DNA of 64,000 nucleotides from Sphingobacteriia bacterium (lineage in GTDB: Bacteria; Bacteroidota; Bacteroidia; Chitinophagales; Chitinophagaceae): positions 248,001-312,000 of the forward strand of contig JAFKLS010000017.1 of assembly GCA_017304675.1 (NCBI GenBank). The letters are read 5' to 3'. The position numbers were made by a program, and so were the translations under genes. Below, in pieces: positions 8,056-16,234 of this stretch; position 1 is the stretch's first letter, and every line of letters begins with the position of its first letter. The notes beneath the pieces were generated by a model. It searched no databases. It saw only the letters and a program-made list of their open reading frames with translations, and was not told where the DNA came from.

Positions 8056-9561
8056 TTAAAATTTTCTGAATTGTTTTAATACTTCTTTTGCCACTACTTC
8101 ACCACTTATTAAACTGGGAGGCACTCCCGGACCGGGAACAGTTAGCTGCCCTGTATAGAACAGGTTGTTTACTTTTTTACTTTTACAGGCCGGTTTTAAA
8201 ATGCTGGTTTGTTGTAATGTATTGGCCAAACCATAAGCATTACCTTTAAAAGCATGGTATTCGCTTATAAAATCGCTGTGAGCAAATGTTTTTTTGAAAA
8301 TAATATGTTCTTTTATTGTTTGTCCTATCCTTTTTTCCATACGGGTAACAATCTTATCAAAATAATATTCCCGCAAGGATTCGGTATCATTCTCTAAACC
8401 GCTGGCAACCGGAATAAGGAAAAATAAATTTTCGCATCCTTCAGGAGCACAGGAAGGATCGGTAACCGAGCATGCATTTACATAAAAAAGCGGATCTGTA
8501 GGCCATTGCTTGCTTGTATATATCTCCTGCCCATGTATTTGAAATGATGTATCGAAGAAAAGCGAGTGATGGGTTATGCCCTGTAACTTTTTATTTAACC
8601 CAACATAATAAAGCAAACAACTTGGCGCCATTACCCGACTGTTCCAATATGCTGAATCATAAGACCGATAGGCTTCCGGTAATAATGTTGATTCTATGTG
8701 ATGGTAATCTGCCCCGCCGATTAATACATCTGTATCATAATATTTTTCTTCTTTTGTAAGTGTGTTTACAGTAATGATTTGCTTAACGGATTGTTTGTTT
8801 ATTTGTATAGAGCGTACTTCTTCGTTAAACTTAAATTCAACTCCCAATTCAAGGGCTAGCTTGTACATACCATCAACAATACGATACATTCCTCCTAAAG
8901 GATACCAGGTTCCGCCAACAATATCGGCATAGTTCATTAAACTGTACAATGCAGGAATTTTTTCTGCCAGTGCCCCTAAAAATAGTACCGGAAATTCCAT
9001 CAGTTCCCTCAGTTTTGGATGTTTAAAGTGTTTTGCCACATGGCTTTTCATGGAACTGAAAACATCTAACCGAAATATGCCTTTTAGTAAATCAATATCC
9101 AAAAACTCGGCAACAGATTGCCCGGGTTTAAATACGAGCTTATTAACTCCAACCTCGTATTTATAGGATGCTTCTTTTAAAAAAAGATCTAATTGCACGC
9201 CACTGCCCGGTTCTATGGATTCGAATAGTTTTTTTAACTGGTGGTAGTTTGCAGGAATATCAGAAAAATCATCGGGCCAGAAAACACGGTAAGATGGGTC
9301 TAATCTTTGCAGTTGATAATAATCGCTCACCTTTTTTCCAAAACAATTAAAAAATCTTTCAAACACATCGGGCATCCAGTACCAACTCGGGCCCATATCA
9401 AACACAAAGTCATTGGCTTTTAATTGCCTTGCCCTTCCGCCGGGCATGGCATGCTTCTCAATAACACTAACCTGCCATCCGGCTTTGGCCATGAATGAGG
9501 CGGCGGCTAATCCTGAAAACCCGGCTCCTATTATGATCACTTTCCCTTTCAAAGAATACAT
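8056..9561 (-). CDS. crtI: Phytoene desaturase
   Basis: An FAD-dependent desaturase of 501 aa that converts phytoene to lycopene in four steps. It starts with VIIIGAGFSGLAAASFMAKAG and continues VIEKHAMPGGRAR, FDMGPSWYW, GTWYPLGGMYRIV and the C-terminal FAD-binding LFYTGQLTVPGPGVPPSLIS. These are the CrtI landmarks in the expected order and at normal length. The gene begins 3 nt after the stop of the sigma factor gene, so the two are co-transcribed. Confidence 0.95.
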   Translation of the reverse strand: MYSLKGKVIIIGAGFSGLAAASFMAKAGWQVSVIEKHAMPGGRARQLKANDFVFDMGPSWYWMPDVFERFFNCFGKKVSDYYQLQRLDPSYRVFWPDDFSDIPANYHQLKKLFESIEPGSGVQLDLFLKEASYKYEVGVNKLVFKPGQSVAEFLDIDLLKGIFRLDVFSSMKSHVAKHFKHPKLRELMEFPVLFLGALAEKIPALYSLMNYADIVGGTWYPLGGMYRIVDGMYKLALELGVEFKFNEEVRSIQINKQSVKQIITVNTLTKEEKYYDTDVLIGGADYHHIESTLLPEAYRSYDSAYWNSRVMAPSCLLYYVGLNKKLQGITHHSLFFDTSFQIHGQEIYTSKQWPTDPLFYVNACSVTDPSCAPEGCENLFFLIPVASGLENDTESLREYYFDKIVTRMEKRIGQTIKEHIIFKKTFAHSDFISEYHAFKGNAYGLANTLQQTSILKPACKSKKVNNLFYTGQLTVPGPGVPPSLISGEVVAKEVLKQFRKF

Positions 9562-9564
9562 ATT

Positions 9565-10068
9565 TTAAGAACGTTCAATTTGATTTTTTAAAAGTTTCCG
9601 GGCAAAATGAATCCTGCTTTTAATAGTGCCTAATGGCTCTTTTAAAATTTCTGCTATTTCATGGTATTTAAATCCGTCATTGTACAGCAAAAAAGGGTTT
9701 CTGAACATCTCCGGCAGTTTTAAGATGGCGGCTTGTATTTCTTTTATATTAATGGAAGAAATGGCGCTGTTTGTTATGGCTCCCTGTGACGATTGATTCA
9801 GCAGATATTCGTTTGGACTATGATCGAAAATGGTTTGCTGTTTGGACCTTCTGCGATAATTATTGATAAAAATATTACGCATGATTGTGTAGAGCCATGC
9901 TTTTATGTTTGTGCCCACACTGTACTTGTCTTTATATGCCAATGAGCGATATAATGTTTCCTGCACCAAATCTTTGGCTTCCTCTACATCTTTTGTTAGC
10001 GTAATAGCAAACGGTTTTAGAAACTCCGAATTGTTTACTAATAAGACATTAAAATCAGAAGTGGTCAT
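9565..10068 (-). CDS. ECF-type RNA polymerase sigma factor at the head of the carotenoid operon
   Basis: A two-domain sigma-70 family factor of 167 aa. Region 2 contains DLVQETLYRSLAYKDKY and the -10-binding TNIKAWLYTIMRNIFINNYR; region 4 contains KLPEMFRNPFLLYNDGFKYH with a helix-turn-helix EIAEILKEPLGTIKSRIHFAR. No anti-sigma gene is adjacent. Lying directly upstream of crtI and downstream of a CarH-like regulator, it probably carries a light or stress signal to the carotenoid genes, as ECF factors linked to crt loci do in other bacteria. Its targets are not visible here; autoregulation is possible. Confidence 0.9.
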   Translation of the reverse strand: MTTSDFNVLLVNNSEFLKPFAITLTKDVEEAKDLVQETLYRSLAYKDKYSVGTNIKAWLYTIMRNIFINNYRRRSKQQTIFDHSPNEYLLNQSSQGAITNSAISSINIKEIQAAILKLPEMFRNPFLLYNDGFKYHEIAEILKEPLGTIKSRIHFARKLLKNQIERS

Positions 10069-10104
10069 TTTGTTTAAGTTTTAACTACTCAAAATTAAAC
10101 AAAA
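10068..10104. promoter_or_regulatory. Candidate operator dyad 1 before the sigma/crt operon
   Basis: A perfect inverted repeat has arms TTTTGTTTAA (10068-10077) and TTAAACAAAA (10095-10104) separated by 17 nt. One arm touches the sigma-factor start codon, and the other overlaps the -7 element of the promoter candidate. It shares the TTTGTTTA core with dyad 2, which suggests one regulator binds both; the adjacent MerR/CarH-like protein is the obvious candidate. Confidence 0.5.
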
Positions 10105-10122
10105 TAAAAATGAATAAACAAA
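10090..10122 (-). promoter_or_regulatory. Bacteroidota-type promoter candidate for the sigma/crt operon
   Basis: On the minus strand TTTG (10119-10122) is followed after 21 nt by TAATTTTG (10090-10097), fitting the Bacteroidota -33 TTTG / -7 TAnnTTTG consensus. Transcription would start near 10083, leaving a leader of about 15 nt before the sigma-factor ATG. Both elements overlap the dyads, as expected of a repressible promoter. Confidence 0.5.
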
Positions 10123-10132
10123 TTTTTGTTTA
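10115..10132. promoter_or_regulatory. Candidate operator dyad 2 before the sigma/crt operon
   Basis: TAAACAAA (10115-10122) and TTTGTTTA (10125-10132) form a perfect 8-bp dyad with a 2-nt centre. It covers the TTTG (-33) element of the promoter candidate. A further GTTAAAC lies at 10150-10156. Confidence 0.5.
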
Positions 10133-10193
10133 AACTTTATATTAATAATGTTAAACAGAAATAGAATCGATTAATTTACAAACACTTATGGCA

Positions 10194-11072
10194 CTAAATG
10201 GTATGTACAAAATCCATTACCTCTGAAAGAGTTTGTTTAAGAAAGATGTTTTCGGGAGTTTTTGCCTTAAAAGATTGCGTTATTAAACCTGAAACTACCA
10301 TTGTATACCCGGGTAATTTCTCGCAGAAAACGGAGATAAATTTAGAAAGATTGAAGCTATTGGAAACAGAAGTTAAATGGGTATAAATATAATTGGGCTG
10401 TTTTAATTTGGCAACTGTTTCTACATCTTTAAAAGGTATATCAGCACCAATATAAAGCGCCTGAACACCCCTGCTTTTTAGTAAATAATGTACAAAAAGT
10501 AACCCTAGTTCATGGTGTTCGCCGGATGGAAGGAAGAGCAATACAGATTTATGAGATTCGATATTTGATTTTACTTTATCGATACCCACTATTAATTTTT
10601 GCCGGATAATGTTTGTAACAAAATGCTCCTGTGCAGGGTTAATATGGTTGGTTTGCCAAAGTATGCCAATACGCTCCAAGAATGGGAAGATGATTTGTAA
10701 TATGGTTTTTTCTATGCCTTTTTGAAGAATATACTCGTCTAATACCTGCTCAAATCCTATCAGGTCAATATCGGTCATTTTAGAGATCAGGTCGTATACT
10801 ATTCTATCTTCGTAAGCCTGTCCCTGGGTTAACAATAATATTTTTTCCCTGATCTCCTCTTCGCTCATCTTATTAATGCGCGAAATCTTAAACCCGTATT
10901 TATTGAGAAGGGCAATGTTTAAAATGGCTCCAAGCTGTTTGCTGTCATAATAGCGGATATTGGTTTCAGTTCGTTGGGCTTTTAAAAAAGAGTAACGCTG
11001 TTCCCAAATACGGATGGTATGCGCTTTAATTCCGGAGAGGTTCTCAATATCCTTAATTGTAAAAGCGTTCAT
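10194..11072 (-). CDS. carH: MerR-family regulator with cobalamin-binding domain, CarH/LitR type
   Basis: A 292-aa regulator, probably a B12-dependent photoreceptor repressor of carotenoid genes. Residues 1-70 are a MerR winged helix (FTIKDIENLSGIKAHTIRIW, then NIRYYD). Residues 80-160 are a four-helix segment with W139-x9-E149-H150, the motif that defines light-sensing CarH. Residues 175-290 are a B12 fold with E185-H-H187-x-x-G190, the ExHxxG motif carrying the lower axial histidine. The residue after the Trp is Gln; as I recall, Thermus CarH has the His that ligates cobalt after photolysis there. It is transcribed toward the sigma/crt operon 125 nt downstream. Symbol by family. Confidence 0.85.
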   Translation of the reverse strand: MNAFTIKDIENLSGIKAHTIRIWEQRYSFLKAQRTETNIRYYDSKQLGAILNIALLNKYGFKISRINKMSEEEIREKILLLTQGQAYEDRIVYDLISKMTDIDLIGFEQVLDEYILQKGIEKTILQIIFPFLERIGILWQTNHINPAQEHFVTNIIRQKLIVGIDKVKSNIESHKSVLLFLPSGEHHELGLLFVHYLLKSRGVQALYIGADIPFKDVETVAKLKQPNYIYTHLTSVSNSFNLSKFISVFCEKLPGYTMVVSGLITQSFKAKTPENIFLKQTLSEVMDFVHTI

Positions 11073-11116
11073 ACTAGTCTAACACGCGAGTCCAAAAATT
11101 GTTTTTAAAAAATCAA

Positions 11117-11977
11117 TTATTTTTTGATGTTCTTCAAGTATTCTCCGTAGCCGCTTTTTTTGTAGATCTCCGCCAATTCAAGTAATTGGGCTTTATCAAT
11201 AAAACCCATTCTGTAAGCCACTTCTTCTATACAGCCTATTTTCTGGCTTTGGCGTTTTTCAATAACCCTTACAAATTCACATGCATCGCTATATGAATCG
11301 AAAGTGCCCGTATCTAACCAGGCCGTTCCTCTATTCATCACGCCTACATGCAGGTTACCTTTCTCAAGATATACTTTGTTTACATCGGTAATTTCATATT
11401 CACCTCTGGGAGATGGTTTAATTTCAGAAGCAATTTTTACCACTTCATTATCGTAAAAATACAAACCCGGAACTGCGTAATTAGATTTAGGTTTTGATGG
11501 TTTTTCTTCAATGCTTAGTGCTTTCAACTGCGCATCAAATTCAACCACGCCATATCTTTCAGGATCATGCACTTCGTAGGCAAAAATGGCTGCTCCATTT
11601 ACATTGTTGAATGATTGCAATAATTTACTGAAACCCGAACCGTAAAAAATATTATCGCCCAGTATTAAGCACACTTTATCATCCCCTATAAATTCTTTGC
11701 CAATTACAAAAGCCTGTGCCAGTCCATTCGGTACGGCCTGCACTGCATAGGAAAACTTACATCCAATGATAGAGCCATCACCTAACAAACGCTGAAATTG
11801 TGCAGAATCTTCAGGAGTGGTAATAATTAATATTTCGTTGATGCCCGCCAACATTAAAACAGACAGTGGATAATAGATCATTGGTTTATCATAAACCGGC
11901 ATCAATTGTTTACTGATTCCCTTGGTTATGGGGTACAATCTTGTACCGCTTCCTCCGGCCAAAACAATTCCTTTCAT
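11117..11977 (-). CDS. rfbA: Glucose-1-phosphate thymidylyltransferase
   Basis: Makes dTDP-glucose from dTTP and glucose-1-phosphate. The 286-aa protein opens with [20 protein letters not shown] and [18 protein letters not shown], both diagnostic for RmlA/Rfb[48 protein letters not shown] and [10 protein letters not shown] follow. Its start overlaps the rfbC stop by 4 nt. It is the last gene of the polysaccharide locus; product feeds RfbB and then the FdtA/aminotransferase branch. Confidence 0.96.
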   Translation of the reverse strand: MKGIVLAGGSGTRLYPITKGISKQLMPVYDKPMIYYPLSVLMLAGINEILIITTPEDSAQFQRLLGDGSIIGCKFSYAVQAVPNGLAQAFVIGKEFIGDDKVCLILGDNIFYGSGFSKLLQSFNNVNGAAIFAYEVHDPERYGVVEFDAQLKALSIEEKPSKPKSNYAVPGLYFYDNEVVKIASEIKPSPRGEYEITDVNKVYLEKGNLHVGVMNRGTAWLDTGTFDSYSDACEFVRVIEKRQSQKIGCIEEVAYRMGFIDKAQLLELAEIYKKSGYGEYLKNIKK

Positions 11978-12534
11978 ATATTAAAATTAAGTGTAGGTTC
12001 AATTGTTTGCAATGTTGGCAACGCCATATCTTTTTCCGATAAAAGAGGCTCTACTGTTGTGTTCCATTGAATGTTAATGGATGCATCATTATATATAATA
12101 CCGCCTTCAGATGCTTTATTATAAAAATTATCGCATTTATAAAAGAAGATCGCTTCATCACTCAACACCTGAAAGCCATGTGCAAAACCTCTTGGAATAA
12201 AAAATTGCAAGTGATTTTCTTCCGACAGTTCTACCGCCTCATACTGTCCAAATGTTGGAGAATCTTTTCTAAGATCTACCGCAACATCAATCACTCGGCC
12301 CTTAAACACTCGTACCAGTTTAGATTGTGCAAATTCTCCTGTTTGAAAATGCAAACCCCGCAATACCCCTTTGGTAGACATGGATTGATTGTCTTGTACA
12401 AAGTTGATCTGCAGCCCCGTTTCTTTTTGGAATTTTTGTTGATTATAACTTTCAAAAAAATAGCCCCTGTCGTCTTTAAAGATCGTATCATGAATAATAA
12501 AACAACCTTTTAATTTCGTTTCCTGTGCTTTCAT
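11974..12534 (-). CDS. rfbC: dTDP-4-dehydrorhamnose 3,5-epimerase
   Basis: A cupin-fold epimerase of 186 aa. [37 protein letters not shown] (catalytic His in RGLHFQ), [12 protein letters not shown] and [17 protein letters not shown] are the RmlC motifs in order. It converts dTDP-4-keto-6-deoxyglucose to its L-lyxo epimer on the way to dTDP-L-rhamnose. The final reductase RfbD is not present in this window, so the rhamnose branch is either completed elsewhere or feeds another sugar. Confidence 0.95.
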   Translation of the reverse strand: MKAQETKLKGCFIIHDTIFKDDRGYFFESYNQQKFQKETGLQINFVQDNQSMSTKGVLRGLHFQTGEFAQSKLVRVFKGRVIDVAVDLRKDSPTFGQYEAVELSEENHLQFFIPRGFAHGFQVLSDEAIFFYKCDNFYNKASEGGIIYNDASINIQWNTTVEPLLSEKDMALPTLQTIEPTLNFNI

Positions 12535-12551
12535 AGAATATTAATAGAATC

Positions 12552-13607
12552 TTACCTGTTTGTATACATTTTGTTGTAATAATGCTGGTACTGTCCACTG
12601 GTTACATGCTGCAACCATTCAGTATTTGCCAAATACCAATCTATTGTTTCACTCAGGCCTTCTTCAAAAGTAACACTTGGCTTCCAACCCAGTTCCCTGT
12701 TCAGTTTTGTGGCATCAATTGCATACCTTCTGTCGTGGCCGGGCCTGTCTTTTACATATGTAATCAACTGTTCACTTTCGCCTTTTTCTCTTCCCAGTTT
12801 TTCATCCATCAGCTTGCATAACAGTTTTACCAGATCAATATTCCTCCATTCATTAAATCCGCCAATATTATATGTTTCTGCTGCTTTACCATTATGAAAA
12901 ATAACATCAATAGCTACAGCATGGTCTTTTACGAACAGCCAGTCTCTCGTATATAGTCCATCACCATAAACTGGCAAAGGTTTTTTGTTAATGATATTAT
13001 TAATGAAAAGCGGAATCAGTTTTTCAGGAAAATGATACGGACCGTAATTGTTTGAACAATTAGAAACTACTGTTTGCAGGTGATAGGTTTCTGCATAAGC
13101 CCTGACAAAATGATCAGACGAGGCTTTACTTGCAGAATACGGAGAATTGGGATGATAAGGCGTTGTTTCGGTAAAAAATCCTGTTTCTCCCAAAGCACCA
13201 TATACTTCATCTGTTGATATATGATAGAATAAATGCTTGCTGTAATCTGCTGCCCATTTCGTTTTGGCAGCATGTAAGAGGTTAACTGTTCCTATTACAT
13301 TGGTATATACAAAATCTAAAGGAGAAACAATAGAGCGGTCTACATGAGATTCTGCTGCCAAATGAATAACATCAGTAATATCATGTTTATCAAAAACATT
13401 TTTCAATGCTTCGGCGTCTAATAGGTTTATTTTCTCAAACAAATAGTTTGGCGCCCCTTCCACATCTTTCAAATTTTCCAGGTTTCCTGCATAGGTTAAT
13501 GCATCAAGATTAATAATTGTATACTCCGGATATTTGGTAACGAATAAACGCACTACATGAGAGCCTATAAAACCGGCGCCCCCTGTTATTAGTATTTTTT
13601 TCGACAT
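12552..13607 (-). CDS. rfbB: dTDP-glucose 4,6-dehydratase
   Basis: A short-chain dehydrogenase fold enzyme of 351 aa making dTDP-4-keto-6-deoxyglucose. Visible are the NAD motif TGGAGFIGSHVVRLF, LAAESHVDRSI, the STDEVYG motif, the catalytic YSASKASSDH, NNYGPYHFPEKLIPL and GDGLYTRDWL. Length is normal. The product is the branch point for rfbC and the FdtA-like isomerases at 37.6-38.4 kb. Confidence 0.96.
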   Translation of the reverse strand: MSKKILITGGAGFIGSHVVRLFVTKYPEYTIINLDALTYAGNLENLKDVEGAPNYLFEKINLLDAEALKNVFDKHDITDVIHLAAESHVDRSIVSPLDFVYTNVIGTVNLLHAAKTKWAADYSKHLFYHISTDEVYGALGETGFFTETTPYHPNSPYSASKASSDHFVRAYAETYHLQTVVSNCSNNYGPYHFPEKLIPLFINNIINKKPLPVYGDGLYTRDWLFVKDHAVAIDVIFHNGKAAETYNIGGFNEWRNIDLVKLLCKLMDEKLGREKGESEQLITYVKDRPGHDRRYAIDATKLNRELGWKPSVTFEEGLSETIDWYLANTEWLQHVTSGQYQHYYNKMYTNR

Positions 13608-13710
13608 AGGATTTGTTGTTTGAGCTTAAAACCAACACACGGCGAAGGTAATGATAAGCCGATTCTATTAAAACAATTTATATTCAAAATATATGTATGA
13701 AAAGGGCCGC

Positions 13711-14643
13711 TTAGTTCCACAACATATTTTTTACTTCTTCGTATACCATTTTTATCCCCTGCTCAAGGGTAATAGTTGCAGACCAACCTAAATTTTTTAA
13801 TTTATTTACATCCATCAGTTTCCGCGGGGTTCCGTCTGGTTTGGTTGTATCGAATAAAAGTTGTCCATCATATCCAACAATATTTTTTATCAGTTGTGCC
13901 AGTTCCATAATTGTTACATCTTCACCCCAACCAATATTCACCAATCCTTTTTCATTATAGTTGCCCATCAGGTATAAGCAGGCATCTGCCAAGTCGTCTA
14001 CATGCAAAAACTCTCTTCGCGGAGAACCGGTTCCCCACAATTCTACAGAAGGCATGTTATTTCTTTTTGCTGTAATGAATTTTCTTAATAGCGCAGGTAA
14101 TACGTGAGATTTTTCCAAATCATAATTATCATTGGGCCCATATAAGTTAGTTGGCATGGCCGAAATGAAATTACATCCATATTGAGCCCTGTAGCTATCG
14201 CACAACTCTATGCCGGCAATTTTTGCTATAGCATAAGGTTGATTGGTTTGCTCTAAATAACCGGATAAAATATATTCCTCTTTCAAGGGTTGTGGTGCCA
14301 ATTTCGGATAGATACAAGATGAGCCGAGAAACAATAATTTTTTTACTTGATGAACATACGAAGCATGAATGATGTTTGATTCGATCATTAAATTTTCGTA
14401 GATAAAATCTGCTCTGTAAGTATTGTTCGCAACGATGCCTCCCACTTTGGCAGCAGCCAGAAAAACAAACTCAGGTTGTTCTGTTGTAAAAAAATCGTTC
14501 ACGGCTTGTTGATTCCGTAAATCCAACTCAGCAGAACTTCTAACGATTATATTATTGTATCCTTCTTTTTCTAATTTTCTTTTAATAGCACTGCCTACCA
14601 TTCCACGATGACCGGCTATATATATTTTTGAACTCTTATTCAT
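13711..14643 (-). CDS. fcl: GDP-L-fucose synthase
   Basis: A 310-aa epimerase-reductase converting GDP-4-keto-6-deoxymannose to GDP-L-fucose with NADPH. AGHRGMVGSAIKRKLE at the N-terminus, AAAKVGGI, LGSSCIYPK, the catalytic YAIAKIAG and PTNLYGPNDNYD are the Fcl/WcaG signatures. It normally directly follows gmd; here a dead four-helix-bundle gene and its flanking repeats (about 450 bp) separate the two. Confidence 0.95.
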   Translation of the reverse strand: MNKSSKIYIAGHRGMVGSAIKRKLEKEGYNNIIVRSSAELDLRNQQAVNDFFTTEQPEFVFLAAAKVGGIVANNTYRADFIYENLMIESNIIHASYVHQVKKLLFLGSSCIYPKLAPQPLKEEYILSGYLEQTNQPYAIAKIAGIELCDSYRAQYGCNFISAMPTNLYGPNDNYDLEKSHVLPALLRKFITAKRNNMPSVELWGTGSPRREFLHVDDLADACLYLMGNYNEKGLVNIGWGEDVTIMELAQLIKNIVGYDGQLLFDTTKPDGTPRKLMDVNKLKNLGWSATITLEQGIKMVYEEVKNMLWN

Positions 14644-14653
14644 AAAATTGAAT

Positions 14654-14690
14654 CTCTAATTAATCTTTAGATCTTAGTCTTTGGTCTTTA
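14654..14690. repeat. Heptanucleotide array, left flank of the four-helix-bundle pseudogene
   Basis: Units with a 7-nt period: CTCTAAT, TAATCTT, TAGATCT, TAGTCTT, TGGTCTT (14654-14688). TTTGGTCTTT at 14680-14689 is the exact inverse complement of AAAGACCAAA at 15067-15076 on the other side of the pseudogene. The pseudogene's stop codon lies inside this array. Confidence 0.75.
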
Positions 14691-15036
14691 AAATTGATTC
14701 TCGCAATGCATTCATTCTTTTTTGAATAATGTTTAATTTATTGCACAAATCATGAATCAACTCTTCCGGTACTATTGACAAATCTGTTACAATTCTAAAA
14801 TATGTTTCTAATTCAAAACTTGAGCCTAAGGCTATATCCAAGAATCTTGCAAACTCTGTCGAAGTTTTTCTACTTGCTCTTTCTGCAATATTAGCGGGAA
14901 TAGATACAGCACACCTGTTTATCTGTGAGACAAGTTAATACTGCTCTCCTTTTGGCAATAATTTTGAGAATTTGTACACCCTACTAACAAAATTTACCTA
15001 CTGTTTCCAAACGTCTAATTCTCTAAAATTCCGCAT
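14674..15036 (-). pseudogene. Four-helix-bundle protein (23S rRNA IVP/Avd-like family), broken by two nonsense codons
   Basis: The minus strand from the ATG at 15036 reads MRNFRELDVWKQ, a TAG at 14998-15000, VNFVSRVYKFSKLLPKGEQY, a TAA at 14935-14937, then LVSQINRCAVSIPANIAERA and a complete C-terminal half ending at 14674. All 121 codons stay in one frame, so there are two in-frame stops and no frameshift. The family signature (xxxVWKQ..., SIPANIAE, FLDIALGSSFELE) is clear; the intact relative at 57745-58098 has VWEKSHH, SMPANIAEG and FLNIALGSANEAE. It lies between gmd and fcl, flanked by complementary 7-nt arrays. Confidence 0.88.
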
Positions 15037-15060
15037 GTTATATTATTCAGAATTCATCCA

Positions 15061-15090
15061 AGGACAAAAGACCAAACACCAAAGTCCATC
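15061..15090. repeat. Heptanucleotide array, right flank of the four-helix-bundle pseudogene
   Basis: AGGACAA, AAGACCA, AACACCA, AAGTCCA (15061-15088) are four consecutive 7-mers ending just before the gmd stop at 15091. They are the inverse complement in kind of the TGGTCTT units at 14654-14690. Confidence 0.75.
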
Positions 15091-16203
15091 TTATTCAAAT
15101 TCATTTTTTACATCAAAGCCTGCTTCTTTTAAATGTTGTTCTCTGATGAATAATTTCAAATCGCTTGCTACCATTTCTTTCACCAATGCGGCAAGATCAT
15201 ATTTCGGCTCCCAGCCCAATTTCGTTTTCGCTTTTGTTGCATCGCCAATTAATAAATCAACTTCCGTAGGGCGATAATACCGCGGATCTACTTTCACCAC
15301 CACTCTTCCCTCAGGCAATTGATATTTCGGGTGGCTGCATGTTACAACATACCCTTCTTCATTTTCTTCATTACCTCTGAATGCCAACTCAATTCCAACC
15401 TCCGCAAAACTCATCCGCACAAATTCTCTGATTTCTGTGGTAACACCTGTTGCCAAAACAAAATCTTCCGGTTGTTCCTGCTGCAATATGAGCCACATGC
15501 CTTCTATATAATCTTTTGCATGCCCCCAATCTCTTCTCGCATTCATGTTACCTAAATACAATGTTTGCTGTAATCCTAAGGCAATTTTTGCAACGGCTCT
15601 GGTAATTTTTCTGGTAACAAATGTTTCGCCTCTTTGTGGCGACTCGTGGTTGAATAAAATTCCATTACAAGCAAACATTCCGTATGCTTCACGATAGTTT
15701 ACCGTAATCCAATAGGCATATAATTTAGCCACTGCATACGGACTTCTTGGATAGAATGGCGTTGTTTCACTTTGCGGTACCGCTTGTACCAAACCATACA
15801 ATTCACTGGTGGAAGCCTGATACACTTTTGTTTTTTTGGTCAAACCCAATAGTCTTACCGCTTCTAATATTCGTAATGTTCCTATTCCATCTGCATTGGC
15901 TGTATATTCCGGTGTTTCAAAACTCACATGCACATGGCTCATCGCCGCCAGGTTATAAATTTCATCCGGTTGTACTTCCTGAATGATTCTGATCAAATTG
16001 GTGGAATCTGTTAAATCACCATAATGCAAAGTCATGTGTTGCACCTGAACATGCGGATCTTCATAAATATGATCAATCCTTTGTGTATTGAACAAAGAGC
16101 TTCTCCTTTTAATACCATGTACTTTGTATCCTTTTTTTAAAAGGAATTCTGCCAAATAAGCGCCATCCTGCCCCGTAATCCCTGTAATCAATGCTGTTTT
16201 CAT
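15091..16203 (-). CDS. gmd: GDP-mannose 4,6-dehydratase
   Basis: A 370-aa NADP-dependent dehydratase producing GDP-4-keto-6-deoxymannose. It has [42 protein letters not shown], the STSELYG active site, [31 protein letters not shown] and [10 protein letters not shown], which are Gmd hallmarks. Together with fcl it gives GDP-L-fucose for the polysaccharide. Confidence 0.97.
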   Translation of the reverse strand: MKTALITGITGQDGAYLAEFLLKKGYKVHGIKRRSSLFNTQRIDHIYEDPHVQVQHMTLHYGDLTDSTNLIRIIQEVQPDEIYNLAAMSHVHVSFETPEYTANADGIGTLRILEAVRLLGLTKKTKVYQASTSELYGLVQAVPQSETTPFYPRSPYAVAKLYAYWITVNYREAYGMFACNGILFNHESPQRGETFVTRKITRAVAKIALGLQQTLYLGNMNARRDWGHAKDYIEGMWLILQQEQPEDFVLATGVTTEIREFVRMSFAEVGIELAFRGNEENEEGYVVTCSHPKYQLPEGRVVVKVDPRYYRPTEVDLLIGDATKAKTKLGWEPKYDLAALVKEMVASDLKLFIREQHLKEAGFDVKNEFE

Positions 16204-16234
16204 AGCTGCAAAAGAATTAGATATTTCTGAAATT

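Noticed and set aside
13067..13273. Alternative minus-strand frame inside rfbB
   Set aside because: Out-of-frame reading of the conserved YSASK region of rfbB.
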